36,049 nucleotides of DNA from JBAVVD01 sp049697115 (GTDB lineage Bacteria > Acidobacteriota > Aminicenantia > Aminicenantales > UBA4085). Positions 23,469 through 32,098 of this stretch are shown piece by piece (position 1 is the first letter of the stretch; the number at the start of each line of letters is the position of its first letter). A model generated the notes under the pieces. It was given only the letters and a program-made list of their open reading frames with translations, ran no database searches and was not told the DNA's origin. The DNA lies in NCBI GenBank assembly GCA_049697115.1, contig JBAVVD010000072.1:1-36049 (forward strand), written 5' to 3'. Both the position numbers and the translations under genes were made by a program.

Positions 23469-23511
23469 GCCGGGCACATTTCTCTGCTCAAAAGTGCCCG
23501 GCCTTTTTTTT
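23469..23511 (+). terminator. Intrinsic terminator of the second ECF operon
   Basis: A 9-bp perfect stem (GCCGGGCAC/GTGCCCGGC) with a 16-nt loop is followed by C and eight T residues. It lies 34 bp after the Spy/ZraP-like gene. The remaining 100 bp to the convergent helicase gene are featureless. Confidence 0.95.
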
Positions 23512-23610
23512 ATTATTATCTATCTTTTATGAGAATACGCCCAAGAGAAAGGAATTCACTAATGGATTAGAAATCAGGGCTTTCTTAAAGCGTGAAAATC
23601 CGCCATGTCT

Positions 23611-26523
23611 TCAGTAGGCATACGTGGAGGGGCAGATCGTCTTGAACTCGCAGTAGCTGCAGTTGTGCCAATCGGGCCTGGCTCCGAATTCCTGGGTTCG
23701 GATTCCTTCCTCGGTTTCCAGGATTTTCTCCATGGCTCTCTTCAGCTCGTTCTCTCCTTTCCGGGCGCGGCCGATGATGTCCGATTCCAAAAAATATAGC
23801 TCTGTCGCCGCCGGCTCTGACTTCTGGGTTTTGAGAAAAGACAGGGCATAGAGGTCCATCTGAAGGCTTTCGCTGGCCCGCCGGTCGGCTTCTTTTTGGC
23901 CTTTTATTTCCGTCGCCTTGAAGTCAACAATCACAGCGCCTTCCGGGCGGAAATCAATCCTGTCCCAGCGGCCGATAAACCGGATGCGTTCCTGCTGCCA
24001 TTTGAATCTTTTTTCAAGAAAAGCGGGAACACATCCCGAGCTCTCTTCCCGCGCATAAAAAAGTTCAAGCGCTTTCCTCCCGGCCTGCCGGCGCATCTCT
24101 TCGTGCTCGCGGCTGAGGTAACCGGCGTTAATCCAGCCCCGGTTGTATTCTTCAAAAAAACCCTCTACGGCGATACGCTGACCCGCCATTTTCTTTTGCA
24201 AATAAAAATGAATGGTATTGTGGAGCACCCGGCCAAAGACCAAATTGTGATGGGGAAGGACGGGAATCTTGAGAACATGTCTGAATCTGTATTTGAGCGG
24301 GCAGGTGATGTAGTCTTCAACCTGAAAATAGCTCAGGGTCAAAATGTCTTTAATCCGGGGGCTGCCTAAAATTTCCGGATGCCGGACATCCTGTCCGTAC
24401 CGCTCGAGTTCTTCCTGTGCCGAACGGCGCATGACCTCCTCGGGCACCTTGGGAATGTCCAGGGCTTCCAGGACAAAAGGGCTGACTTTCTTCAACCGCT
24501 TCAGGCCGTAATCCCTGGCCCAGGTGAGATAGAGAAATCTCTTAGCCCTTGTCATTCCCACATAGAAGAGTCGTCTTTCTTCCTGAAGATAATTTTCCCC
24601 ATCCGGCAGTTTCTCCTTGAGGAGATCATCGGGAAAAGGAATTTTTTCCCGCCTTTCGCGGCCTGGAAACCTGTCGGAAATCAGGCTGACCATAAAAACG
24701 ACTTTAAACTCCAGCCCCTTCGCCTTGTGAACCGTCAGGACAGAAACCGCGTCTTCTTCAAGCTCCGCCTCAGCCGTGGAAGGATTATCCCCCACATCCT
24801 GAAGGAGGTTTAAATGCTTGGCGAAAGAGTGGATGGAGTCCTCGTTGGTCAGCTCGGAGAAATTCTTCACTTTGTCGAAAAAAAGCCGGATGTTTTTAAT
24901 CTTGAGTTCCGCCTGGAGGTTTCTTTCGGCGATCAGGGATTTTAAATACTCCGTCCTCTGGAGGAATTCATAGAGGACCATACCGGCATTGCGGGTGCTG
25001 GCCATACTGGAAAAATGGAGGAGGTCCTCAAAGACCCTTTTACAGGCCGCCTCTGCATCCGGAGAAATCTCCACAGGGCTCTGCCCTTCTTGAATGAGTC
25101 GAAAGACCTTATGGAGGGGCAGATTCCTTTTCTGGGAATAATTGGAAACCACGGTCAGGTCATAGAGATTGATCCTGTAAACTTCAGAGAGCGCCAGGTG
25201 AAAAAGACTCCGGCTGTCCTCAAAATCAGTTAGGGCTTTAATAAAAGAAATGAGGACTTTGACTTCCTCCTGAGAATAGAGCCCCCGGCTTCCTGAAAAT
25301 CGAAAGGGAATTTGTTTCATATTCAGGGTCCGGAGAAAGATGTCGGCGTCGGCGTTCCGCCGGACCAGCACCGCCATCTCTCCGTATCTGATTCCTTCCC
25401 GCGCTTTCTCCTGGATAATGTCCGCCACTTTATCCGCTTCATGGGAAAGCGTGTCTGTCTGAAGCATATGGATGCTTCGGCCCCGGTCCTCGACCGTCGC
25501 TTTGAGAATCTTATCCACTTTTTCCTGGACTTCTAAACGATACGGATTGTTATGCTGGATGAGCCGATGGGCGGAATCCAGAATGGCCTGGGTGGAGCGG
25601 TAGTTCTCGGTCAGGACAATCTTCTTGGCTTCCGGGTAGACTCTTTTAAAATTGAGAATATTGGAAAGGGAGGCGCCCCGGAACCGAAAAATACTCTGGT
25701 CGTCATCCCCGACTACGGTCAAGTTCCTGTGGCGGGCCGCCAGGAGCTTGAGCAATTCAAACTGGATATAATTGGTGTCCTGAAACTCATCCACCAAGAT
25801 ATATCTGTATTTATCCTGAAACTCCCTGAGAATCGAGGGGCGGGTGCGGAACAGCTCGACGACCAGCAAAACCTGGTCTTCAAAATCGATCTTGCCTTCC
25901 TTCTTCAGAAGTTCCTGGTAGGCGCTGTACACTCGGGCGATCTCTGCATGTTTGCGGGCCCATTCTTTCTCCGCCTCGTCCGCTTCTCCGACACCGAGCC
26001 GACTGGAATATTCCAGGTATTCTTCCGGACGAATATCTTCCTGCTTCATCCTTTTGACCGCATCCAAAAGCTCCTGGACATGCCTGGTGGGAAAGCTCAA
26101 AGGCCGGTAATAATCCAGGGGAAAACGGAACAGATTCTCCCTGAAAAAAATGGCCTGTTCGACGTCATCCAGAAGCTTGAAATCCAGCGGGTATCCCAGC
26201 TCCATTCCATAATTCCGGAGGACTCTCTCCCCGAACGAATTAAACGTGCTGATCTCGACAAAGGAATAACTGTAAGGGATGAGCTGGTCAACCCTCTCCT
26301 CCATCTCATTGGCGGCCTTCTCGGTAAAGGTGACGGCCAGAATCTGTTCGGGCGAAGCCTGCTTGGAGGCGATGAGGTGGGCAATCCGCTGCGTAATGAC
26401 TTTCGTCTTTCCTGTCCCCGCACCGGCGATAATTAAAAGAGGATTCTCGCCGTGGATTACGGCCTCTCTCTGGGCCGGGTTCAGGCCTGTCAGTAAATGA
26501 GAGATGTCATTCTGGGAGGACAA
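23611..26523 (-). CDS. UvrD/AddA-like helicase fused to a [4Fe-4S] PD-(D/E)XK nuclease
   Basis: 970 residues. SF1A helicase motifs are all present: GLNPAQREAV (Q motif), AGAGTGKT (Walker A, about 33-40), AVTFTEKAANEM, LVDEFQDTN (Walker B), VVGDDDQSIFRFRGA, ENYRS, VLTVHKAKGLEF and EERRLFYVGMTRAK. The C-terminal domain (about 735-970) is a RecB-like nuclease: GRVLHNTIH, DRIDFRPEGAVIVDFKAT (the D...DxK core). A lone Cys (YITCPLKY) plus CSYCEFKTIC would hold an AddB/Cas4-type [4Fe-4S] cluster. Probably acts in DNA end processing or repair. The start appears to be TTG at 26523, one base after the ftsB-like stop and with no clear ribosome-binding site, so coupling is likely. Confidence 0.9.
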   Translation of the reverse strand: MSSQNDISHLLTGLNPAQREAVIHGENPLLIIAGAGTGKTKVITQRIAHLIASKQASPEQILAVTFTEKAANEMEERVDQLIPYSYSFVEISTFNSFGERVLRNYGMELGYPLDFKLLDDVEQAIFFRENLFRFPLDYYRPLSFPTRHVQELLDAVKRMKQEDIRPEEYLEYSSRLGVGEADEAEKEWARKHAEIARVYSAYQELLKKEGKIDFEDQVLLVVELFRTRPSILREFQDKYRYILVDEFQDTNYIQFELLKLLAARHRNLTVVGDDDQSIFRFRGASLSNILNFKRVYPEAKKIVLTENYRSTQAILDSAHRLIQHNNPYRLEVQEKVDKILKATVEDRGRSIHMLQTDTLSHEADKVADIIQEKAREGIRYGEMAVLVRRNADADIFLRTLNMKQIPFRFSGSRGLYSQEEVKVLISFIKALTDFEDSRSLFHLALSEVYRINLYDLTVVSNYSQKRNLPLHKVFRLIQEGQSPVEISPDAEAACKRVFEDLLHFSSMASTRNAGMVLYEFLQRTEYLKSLIAERNLQAELKIKNIRLFFDKVKNFSELTNEDSIHSFAKHLNLLQDVGDNPSTAEAELEEDAVSVLTVHKAKGLEFKVVFMVSLISDRFPGRERREKIPFPDDLLKEKLPDGENYLQEERRLFYVGMTRAKRFLYLTWARDYGLKRLKKVSPFVLEALDIPKVPEEVMRRSAQEELERYGQDVRHPEILGSPRIKDILTLSYFQVEDYITCPLKYRFRHVLKIPVLPHHNLVFGRVLHNTIHFYLQKKMAGQRIAVEGFFEEYNRGWINAGYLSREHEEMRRQAGRKALELFYAREESSGCVPAFLEKRFKWQQERIRFIGRWDRIDFRPEGAVIVDFKATEIKGQKEADRRASESLQMDLYALSFLKTQKSEPAATELYFLESDIIGRARKGENELKRAMEKILETEEGIRTQEFGARPDWHNCSYCEFKTICPSTYAY

Positions 26524-26524
26524 C

Positions 26525-26836
26525 TTATTTGCTTTTTTTAACGATGACTTTCTCGTTTTCTTTCATCAGCCAGAGCTTTCCCCGTGCGGTCTTCTCCACG
26601 GCCCCGGCATTTTTTTCCAGATCGGCAATTTCTTTTTCCAGACGTTCTTTCTCAAGTTTTAGGCTCTCTATCTCCTGAAGCAGGAAATTATAATTCTTTC
26701 GGGCTCGGTAAATCTCAATCCAACCTTTCTTCCCGAAAAGGGAAGTCATAAAGAGGATCAAAAGGAGAAAGGCCGCGGCCGCCACAACGATTTTCTTTTT
26801 TAAAGAAAAAGCGTTTTTTTCCTTTTTTTCGGTCAC
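26525..26836 (-). CDS. FtsB/DivIC-like septum protein
   Basis: 103 residues: a basic cytoplasmic N-terminus, one membrane helix (about 15-33: IVVAAAAFLLLILFMTSLF), then a coiled coil (about 50-85: IESLKLEKERLEKEIADLEK). This is the standard FtsB/DivIC architecture, and the length fits. Such proteins form the FtsQLB divisome complex. The ATG overlaps the stop of the mutase gene by 4 bp. Confidence 0.85.
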   Translation of the reverse strand: MTEKKEKNAFSLKKKIVVAAAAFLLLILFMTSLFGKKGWIEIYRARKNYNFLLQEIESLKLEKERLEKEIADLEKNAGAVEKTARGKLWLMKENEKVIVKKSK

Positions 26837-28233
26837 ACAATTTTCTCCAAACCGGCCTTCACCAGTTGACGGAGTTCTTTTTTTGAACTGGCTTCGGCAT
26901 AGCAGCGGATGAGAGGTTCTGTTCCGGAAATTCGGAGCAGAAGCCAGTCGTCGTCAGAAAAATCCAGCTTGAGACCGTCCACGGTCTCTACTGAGAGAAC
27001 CTTTCTTCCATTCAGGTGAACCGGCGGATTTTTGATAAGCCTCCTGAACTTTCTTTCTCTGTCGATATTCAGAGGAATGTTTTTCTGCTCGCCCATCTTT
27101 TCCCCGTATTCACGGAAAAGGTCCTTCGTCAACTGAATGAGGCTTTTGCCTGAAGCGGCCACCATCTCCGTCACTAGAAGACCGGCAAAAATGCCGTCCT
27201 TTTCCGGAAGATGGTCTTTGATTGCAATGCAGGCGCTTTCCTCCCCTCCAAAAATGATCTGCCGGCGCAGAAAGAGGTCAGCCAGAAACTTAAAGCCCAC
27301 GGGCGTTTTATAAAGCGGAAGGTCGTATTTGCGGGCAATGCGGTCAATCAGATGCGTGGTGGCCACCGAACGGGCCACTCCGCCCCGCCACCCTTTGCGG
27401 GAAACAAGATAATCCAGGAGAAGTGCAAGTATGAGGTTTTGGATGATGAAATTCCCCTGATGGTCAACAATGCCGAATCGGTCCCCGTCCGCATCGGTGG
27501 CTATGCCCAGATTGCATTTCTTCGCTTTCACCAGCTTCTTCAGTTCGGCCAGGTTTTCCTCGGTGCAGGAAGGAGTGATACCGCCAAAATAGGGATCGAT
27601 ATAACCGTGGATCTCCTCCACGGGAATCTGGTTTTCCTCGAGGATTTCGTCAAGATATTCACGGCTCGTCCCATAGAGAAGGTCAACACCCACTCTAATC
27701 TTTGATTTCCGGATGAGCCCGAAATCAATCTTGTCCTGGATGTAAGTCAGATAATCGTTCTGCAGGTCAATTTTTTTAATAAATTCTGTCCGGGGATAAC
27801 AGGGATAAAACACATAGCCGTTCTGCAAGCGCCGGATCTCTCGTTCGATTCTGCCCGTTTCAGAGGGAAGTGCCGGAGCGCCGGTCTCAGTATTGAATTT
27901 CAGTCCATTGTATTCCGGGGGATTAAATGAAGCGGTAAAATTGATCCCACCTTTGGCCCCTCTTTGAATGACCTGAAAGGCCAGCGCCTGGGAAGGGGCG
28001 TCCCTGTCGGCCAGAAAGACGTGGATTTTGTTGTGGGAAAGAACCTTGGCGGCTTCAAAAGCATATCTCTCGGATAGGAAGCGCGTGTCATAACTGACGA
28101 CAACCGAGATCTCTGCATGGGGAAATCTCTGCTGGAGATAGTTGGCTATGGCCTGGACAACGAGCCTGACGTTATGGAAAGTGAATTCCTCCCCCATGAT
28201 GGCCCGCCATCCTGATGTGCCGAATCGAATCAT
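26833..28233 (-). CDS. Phosphoglucomutase/phosphomannomutase family protein with an altered active-site loop
   Basis: 466 residues of the alpha-D-phosphohexomutase family. The N-terminus FGTSGWRA and the metal loop TDADGDRFGI (D247, D249, D251) are intact, as are the sugar-binding loop GGEES (329-333) and the phosphate-binding RISGTEPLIR near the C-terminus. The catalytic phosphoserine loop reads TASFNPPEYNG: S102 is kept but the usual His (TASHNP) is Phe103. Interconverts hexose 1- and 6-phosphates; the preferred sugar cannot be told from sequence. First gene of a mutase / ftsB-like / helicase unit. Confidence 0.9.
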   Translation of the reverse strand: MIRFGTSGWRAIMGEEFTFHNVRLVVQAIANYLQQRFPHAEISVVVSYDTRFLSERYAFEAAKVLSHNKIHVFLADRDAPSQALAFQVIQRGAKGGINFTASFNPPEYNGLKFNTETGAPALPSETGRIEREIRRLQNGYVFYPCYPRTEFIKKIDLQNDYLTYIQDKIDFGLIRKSKIRVGVDLLYGTSREYLDEILEENQIPVEEIHGYIDPYFGGITPSCTEENLAELKKLVKAKKCNLGIATDADGDRFGIVDHQGNFIIQNLILALLLDYLVSRKGWRGGVARSVATTHLIDRIARKYDLPLYKTPVGFKFLADLFLRRQIIFGGEESACIAIKDHLPEKDGIFAGLLVTEMVAASGKSLIQLTKDLFREYGEKMGEQKNIPLNIDRERKFRRLIKNPPVHLNGRKVLSVETVDGLKLDFSDDDWLLLRISGTEPLIRCYAEASSKKELRQLVKAGLEKIV

Positions 28234-28253
28234 TTTTCTGCCTCAAAAATTAG

Positions 28254-28565
28254 CACAAGAGCTTCATAAAAGCAACTCCGGCCTCTTTTTATCACAATCC
28301 CAACAGTGCCGCTCGGAGCAACAACGGGCGAATTGAAAAGATCGCTCTCCGCCTCTCCACGTACATCGATCCGTTCAGAAGCGGCGAAGATTATGAGGTC
28401 GTGAGAGCTCTGCGGGCGGGCGGATATACGGTCATCGTCAGCATTGGAGAAGTCATGGAGAACTCTATCGGCAGCAACTGCGGACAGTACCTCAGGCGGC
28501 ATCTCAAGGAGAAAGAGCGCCTCAAGGAAGGATATACCTATCGAATCCTCGAATACGCCGGATGA
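28254..28565 (+). pseudogene. C-terminal fragment of an unidentified protein, possibly radical-SAM family
   Basis: An open frame of 103 codons follows an in-frame TAG at 28251 and has no start codon near its beginning. It reads FYHNPNSAARSNNGRIEKIA, LRLSTYIDPFRSGEDYEVVR, ALRAGGYTVIVSIGEVMENS, IGSNCGQYLRRHL and ends ILEYAG. It looks like a real, well-conserved protein tail with no frameshift. From memory, the SIGE...SNCGQY pattern resembles a radical-SAM C-terminus, but I am unsure. It begins only 20 bp from the divergent mutase gene, so the 5' part has been lost. Confidence 0.45.
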
Positions 28566-28575
28566 AGCCTCCAGG

Positions 28576-28604
28576 TTGACAGCCGGGCGAATCTCCTTTA
28601 ATTT
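28576..28604 (+). promoter_or_regulatory. Candidate promoter giving a near-leaderless transcript
   Basis: -35 TTGACA (28576-28581), 17-bp spacer, -10 TAATTT (28599-28604). The expected transcription start (about 28610-28612) coincides with the GTG at 28612, the best start for the next gene. Confidence 0.5.
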
Positions 28605-28611
28605 AGGGAAA

Positions 28612-31044
28612 GTGATCTCCATAAGGCCTCGGATTTTTGCGGGGATATTTTTTGTTTCTTCGGCCACACTCAGCCTGGAGATTACGCTCACCCGGTATTT
28701 CGCCATCTCCCAGGATTATCATTTTGCCTTTCTTGTCATCAGCATGGCCTTTCTCGGATACGGCGCCAGCGGTTCCTGTCTGACGCTTTTTGAAAACCTC
28801 AAAAATAAAGATCCGGGCAAATTCCTGACAACAAGCTCCGGTCTTTTTGCGCTCGCCATCCTTTTGTGCTTTCTCGCGGCCAACTCCATTCCTTTTGATT
28901 TTGCCCGGCTCGCGTGGGACAAAAATCAGGCTTTTTTTATTCTCCTCTATGATCTTGTTTTGAGCCTGCCCTTCTTTTTCGCCGGACTGACCATTTCCTT
29001 TGTCACAGCCAGGTTTTCACAGGTGATCCACAAAATCTATTTTTCCGACCTTCTGGGAGCCGGCACTGGCTCTTTCATCGCCGTACTCATATTTCTTCCG
29101 GGAGGAGAAAAAGGAGTTTTTCTTATCATTTCTCTTTTAGCTCTGACCGCATCTTTCCTTTTCTGTCCTCAACGATGGCTTCCGGCGAGAGCTTTCCTCA
29201 TTTTTATTCTTATCGGCGAAGGAGTTCTTTTGATCGCCTCTCCAACCTGGCTCAACTTCCGCATCTCCCCTTTCAAAGCTCTTCCTCTGGCTTTAAAATA
29301 TCCGCAGGCCAGCCACTATCTGACACAATGGAATTCCATCTCCAGGGTGGATGTCATTCGTTCGCCCGCGGTCCGGTATGCGCCCGGTCTGAGCCTTATC
29401 TATGGAGACAGGCTCCCTTCTCAGGTGGGACTTTCTGTGGACGGCGGAGAACTCAGTGCCATCACCCAGTTTCAAAGCTCTCAGGAAAAAAGCCTTGAAT
29501 TTCTTTCCGCACTTCCCTCCTCCTGCGCGTACGGAATTGTCCCAAACCCAAGGACTCTGATCATCGAGCCTAAAGGAGGCCTGGATGTCCTGGCCGCCCT
29601 GCATTTTCAGGCGCCCCAGATCAAGGTCATTGAGAGCAACCCGCTCATCCTCCATCTCATGAACAATGAGCTGGCTTCCCTGAGCGGCCGTCTCTACCAT
29701 CAAAAAAATATTCAGGTTCTTTCGGCTCATCCGCGCGAAGCCCTGAGCAACGACTCGGAAATCTATGATCTTATTGTCTTTTCCATGACGGATGTCTTCG
29801 GCGCTTCCAACGCCGGGCTTCATGGATTCCACGAGGACTATCTCACCACGGTTGAGTCTTTCAGCCAGTTCCTCGCGCGTTTATCTCCCCGTGGGATTGT
29901 CAGTATGACCATGTACCTCCTTCCTCCTCCCCGCCAGGAACTGAAGATCCTGGCGACCTGGGTCGAAGCTCTGGAAAAAGACCGGAAAGATCCGTCATCC
30001 TGCCTGGCCGCCATCCGGACATGGGGAACCATCAGCTATTTCATCAAGAAAAGCCCTTTCCAGGAGCCGGAGGTCCGGAAGCTGAAAACATTTGCCCACG
30101 AGCGGCTCTTCGATCTTGTCTACTACCCGGGCATTTCCCCTGAGGAAGTGAATATCTACAATGTGTCAGAAGAGCCCATCTACTATAACCTCACTCGTCA
30201 AATTCTCTCTCCCCAAAGTCGAAAAGAGCTTTTTAAAAAATACCTGTTTGAAATAAGGCCGGCCACGGACAACCGTCCTTTCTTTTCCAATGTCTATAAG
30301 CTGGGCCGGATCAAAGACACCTACACTGCCCTCGGCAAAAAGTGGCCGCCTCTCCTCCAGGGCGGACTCCTGGTTCCTCTCCTTCTGATTCAGTCCGTGT
30401 TCATTGCCCTGATCTTTATTCTTTTGCCTGTCCTCATTTCCTCCTTGCGGAAAACCAAAAAGAGAAGATTCTCTCTTAAAATCTGCCTTTTTTTCAGCCT
30501 GCTCGGCGCCGGATATATGCTCGTCGAAGTCACATTGATCCAGAAACTCATTCTGTTTTTGGGCCATCCTCTTTACTCAGCGGCCGCGGTCATCTTTTCC
30601 CTTCTCTTTTCCTCAGGTCTGGGGAGCCTCTCATCCCGCCGAATCCTGGGCGAAAATTTCCGGAAAAAAATAAAATGGGTTCTCCTTATCGGCGTCTCTC
30701 TGATCCCCCTTTATCTCGCGCTCCTGCCGGCCCTGAATAGAAATTTCATCGGGCTCAGCCTGGTCTGGAAGGTCATTCTGACCTTCCTGGCCATCTTTCC
30801 CCTGGGATTTTTCCTCGGGTTCCCTTTCCCTACCGGAATCCGGATTCTGGAATCACAGGAGGAAACGCTCATTCCCTGGGCGTGGGCTTCCAACGCCTTT
30901 TCTTCGGTCGTAACATCTGCCCTGGCCGCGGGAATAGCCCTCTGGGGAGGATACAACCTCGCTCTGATCCTGGCTTCGGCCGGATATCTACTCTCCCTTT
31001 CTTTTCTGAATTTCACCAGTCATCGGCACGAAGCTCACGCTTGA
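28612..31044 (+). CDS. Spermidine-synthase-like membrane methyltransferase-fold protein
   Basis: 810 residues from the GTG at 28612. Codons upstream in this frame overlap the fragment at 28254-28565 and are not credible. The N-terminal half has about seven membrane helices, starting FAGIFFVSSATLSLEITLTR and AFLGYGASGSCL, as in membrane-fused spermidine synthase-like proteins. The middle has a SAM/dcSAM-binding Rossmann part: TLIIEPKGGLDVLAAL, VIESNPLI and DLIVFSMTDVFG. The C-terminal third has six or so further helices. The canonical GGG of the nucleotide-binding loop is reduced to KGGLD, and polyamine synthesis is not assured. The 3' end overlaps the convergent PCMT gene by 57 bp. Confidence 0.75.
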   Translation: MISIRPRIFAGIFFVSSATLSLEITLTRYFAISQDYHFAFLVISMAFLGYGASGSCLTLFENLKNKDPGKFLTTSSGLFALAILLCFLAANSIPFDFARLAWDKNQAFFILLYDLVLSLPFFFAGLTISFVTARFSQVIHKIYFSDLLGAGTGSFIAVLIFLPGGEKGVFLIISLLALTASFLFCPQRWLPARAFLIFILIGEGVLLIASPTWLNFRISPFKALPLALKYPQASHYLTQWNSISRVDVIRSPAVRYAPGLSLIYGDRLPSQVGLSVDGGELSAITQFQSSQEKSLEFLSALPSSCAYGIVPNPRTLIIEPKGGLDVLAALHFQAPQIKVIESNPLILHLMNNELASLSGRLYHQKNIQVLSAHPREALSNDSEIYDLIVFSMTDVFGASNAGLHGFHEDYLTTVESFSQFLARLSPRGIVSMTMYLLPPPRQELKILATWVEALEKDRKDPSSCLAAIRTWGTISYFIKKSPFQEPEVRKLKTFAHERLFDLVYYPGISPEEVNIYNVSEEPIYYNLTRQILSPQSRKELFKKYLFEIRPATDNRPFFSNVYKLGRIKDTYTALGKKWPPLLQGGLLVPLLLIQSVFIALIFILLPVLISSLRKTKKRRFSLKICLFFSLLGAGYMLVEVTLIQKLILFLGHPLYSAAAVIFSLLFSSGLGSLSSRRILGENFRKKIKWVLLIGVSLIPLYLALLPALNRNFIGLSLVWKVILTFLAIFPLGFFLGFPFPTGIRILESQEETLIPWAWASNAFSSVVTSALAAGIALWGGYNLALILASAGYLLSLSFLNFTSHRHEAHA

Positions 31045-31725
31045 TACATATTTGACTCTCGGTTGGCCCTGGATTTTGGTGATAAGAGTGAGGGTTTGAA
31101 AATAAAGCGTACTTCCGACGGGAATAATAAGCTTTCCGCCTTCTTTGAGCTGTTTGAGCAAGGGAGGCGGGATGTGATTGGCGGCACAGGTCACGATAAT
31201 AGCATCAAAAGGGGCGTGTTCTTCCCAGCCAAAATACCCGTCGGCCCATTTCACCCGGACATTGTTGGTGTTCAGGCTCTGCAGAGTCCTTGAGGCTTTC
31301 CTGGCTAACGGCTCTCGGATCTCGATGGAAAAGACTTCCTTCACAAGCTCTGCCAGGACAGCTGCTTGATAACCGGAGCCGGTGCCGATTTCCAGCACTC
31401 TCTCATCCCCCTTGAGATCCAGACACTGAGTCATGAGCGCTACGATATAAGGCTGAGAAATTGTCTGACCTTCATCAATCGGCAGGGGATAATCTTCATA
31501 GGCCCGACTTCTCACAGAGGGCCCAACAAAAAGATGGCGGGGGACTCTTCCCATGACCTCAAGCACTCTTTTGTCGGTAATGTCTCTGGCTTGAAGCTGT
31601 CTGAGGACCATTTCCCGTCTGCGTTTGACATAGACGTCTTCGCCGTTCATGAGAGGGGGAAAACTGAAAAGAAGAATTAGACAGGCCGTTACAGACTTAA
31701 AATAATGTTTTTGTTTTTTCCTCAT
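30988..31725 (-). CDS. pcm: Exported protein-L-isoaspartate O-methyltransferase
   Basis: 245 residues from the ATG at 31725, which has AGAGG six bases before it. The N-terminus is a signal peptide (MRKKQKHYFKSVTACLILLF ... LMNGED). The enzyme domain has RVPRHLFVGP, GQTISQPYIVALM, the SAM site LEIGTGSGYQAAVLAEL and FVPMTGE at the end, all PCMT signatures. It repairs isoaspartyl residues in aged proteins. The signal peptide places this copy in the periplasm. A TATAAT (31762-31767) lies about 35 bp upstream, with only a weak -35. Its 3' end is shared with the spermidine-synthase-like gene. Confidence 0.92.
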   Translation of the reverse strand: MRKKQKHYFKSVTACLILLFSFPPLMNGEDVYVKRRREMVLRQLQARDITDKRVLEVMGRVPRHLFVGPSVRSRAYEDYPLPIDEGQTISQPYIVALMTQCLDLKGDERVLEIGTGSGYQAAVLAELVKEVFSIEIREPLARKASRTLQSLNTNNVRVKWADGYFGWEEHAPFDAIIVTCAANHIPPPLLKQLKEGGKLIIPVGSTLYFQTLTLITKIQGQPRVKYVSSVSFVPMTGEIQKRKGE

Positions 31726-31817
31726 CTTCGGCCTCTGGACATGGATTGTTATTTTCTTTTTATTATAGCTCTGACTGAGGGCTGAAAAAACCACCTGGAG
31801 AAAAAAATTTTTAAGTC

Positions 31818-31832
31818 TGACATTAATTGTCA
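31818..31832. promoter_or_regulatory. Palindromic candidate operator between pcm and coaD
   Basis: TGACATTAATTGTCA is a hyphenated palindrome (5-bp arms). A related half site, TGTCATTAAT, follows near 31864. It sits in the 373-bp divergent gap and may bind a regulator. A further hairpin (CCCCCTA/TAGGGGG, 31909-31932) without a T-run lies in the same gap. Confidence 0.35.
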
Positions 31833-32027
31833 TTTTTATCCAAATGTTGAACAGTATCTATTTGTCATTAATAGCCTTTTGAGGTGACTTATAAAAAGCT
31901 AAAAATCACCCCCTATTTCATCTCCTAGGGGGATTGCTTCGATATTATCTTATTGCATAATGATTTCCATCGAGGTTAAAATACGGAAAGCTGTGAGGTT
32001 TAGACAACAGTGAAAAGACTTGTAAAT

Positions 32028-32056
32028 TTGACAAGAGTGACATTTTTTGTTAATAG
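32028..32056 (+). promoter_or_regulatory. Promoter of coaD (and possibly the pil operon)
   Basis: A perfect -35 TTGACA (32028-32033), a 17-bp spacer and -10 TAATAG (32051-32056), 43 bp before the coaD ATG. Confidence 0.65.
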
Positions 32057-32098
32057 CTTGAATAAAGCTTTGAGTACTCCGGAGGGCTGAACATTCCC

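Noticed and set aside
31909..31932. CCCCCTA/TAGGGGG hairpin as a terminator
   Set aside because: No T-run follows on the plus strand and only a weak one on the minus strand, where no gene ends nearby.
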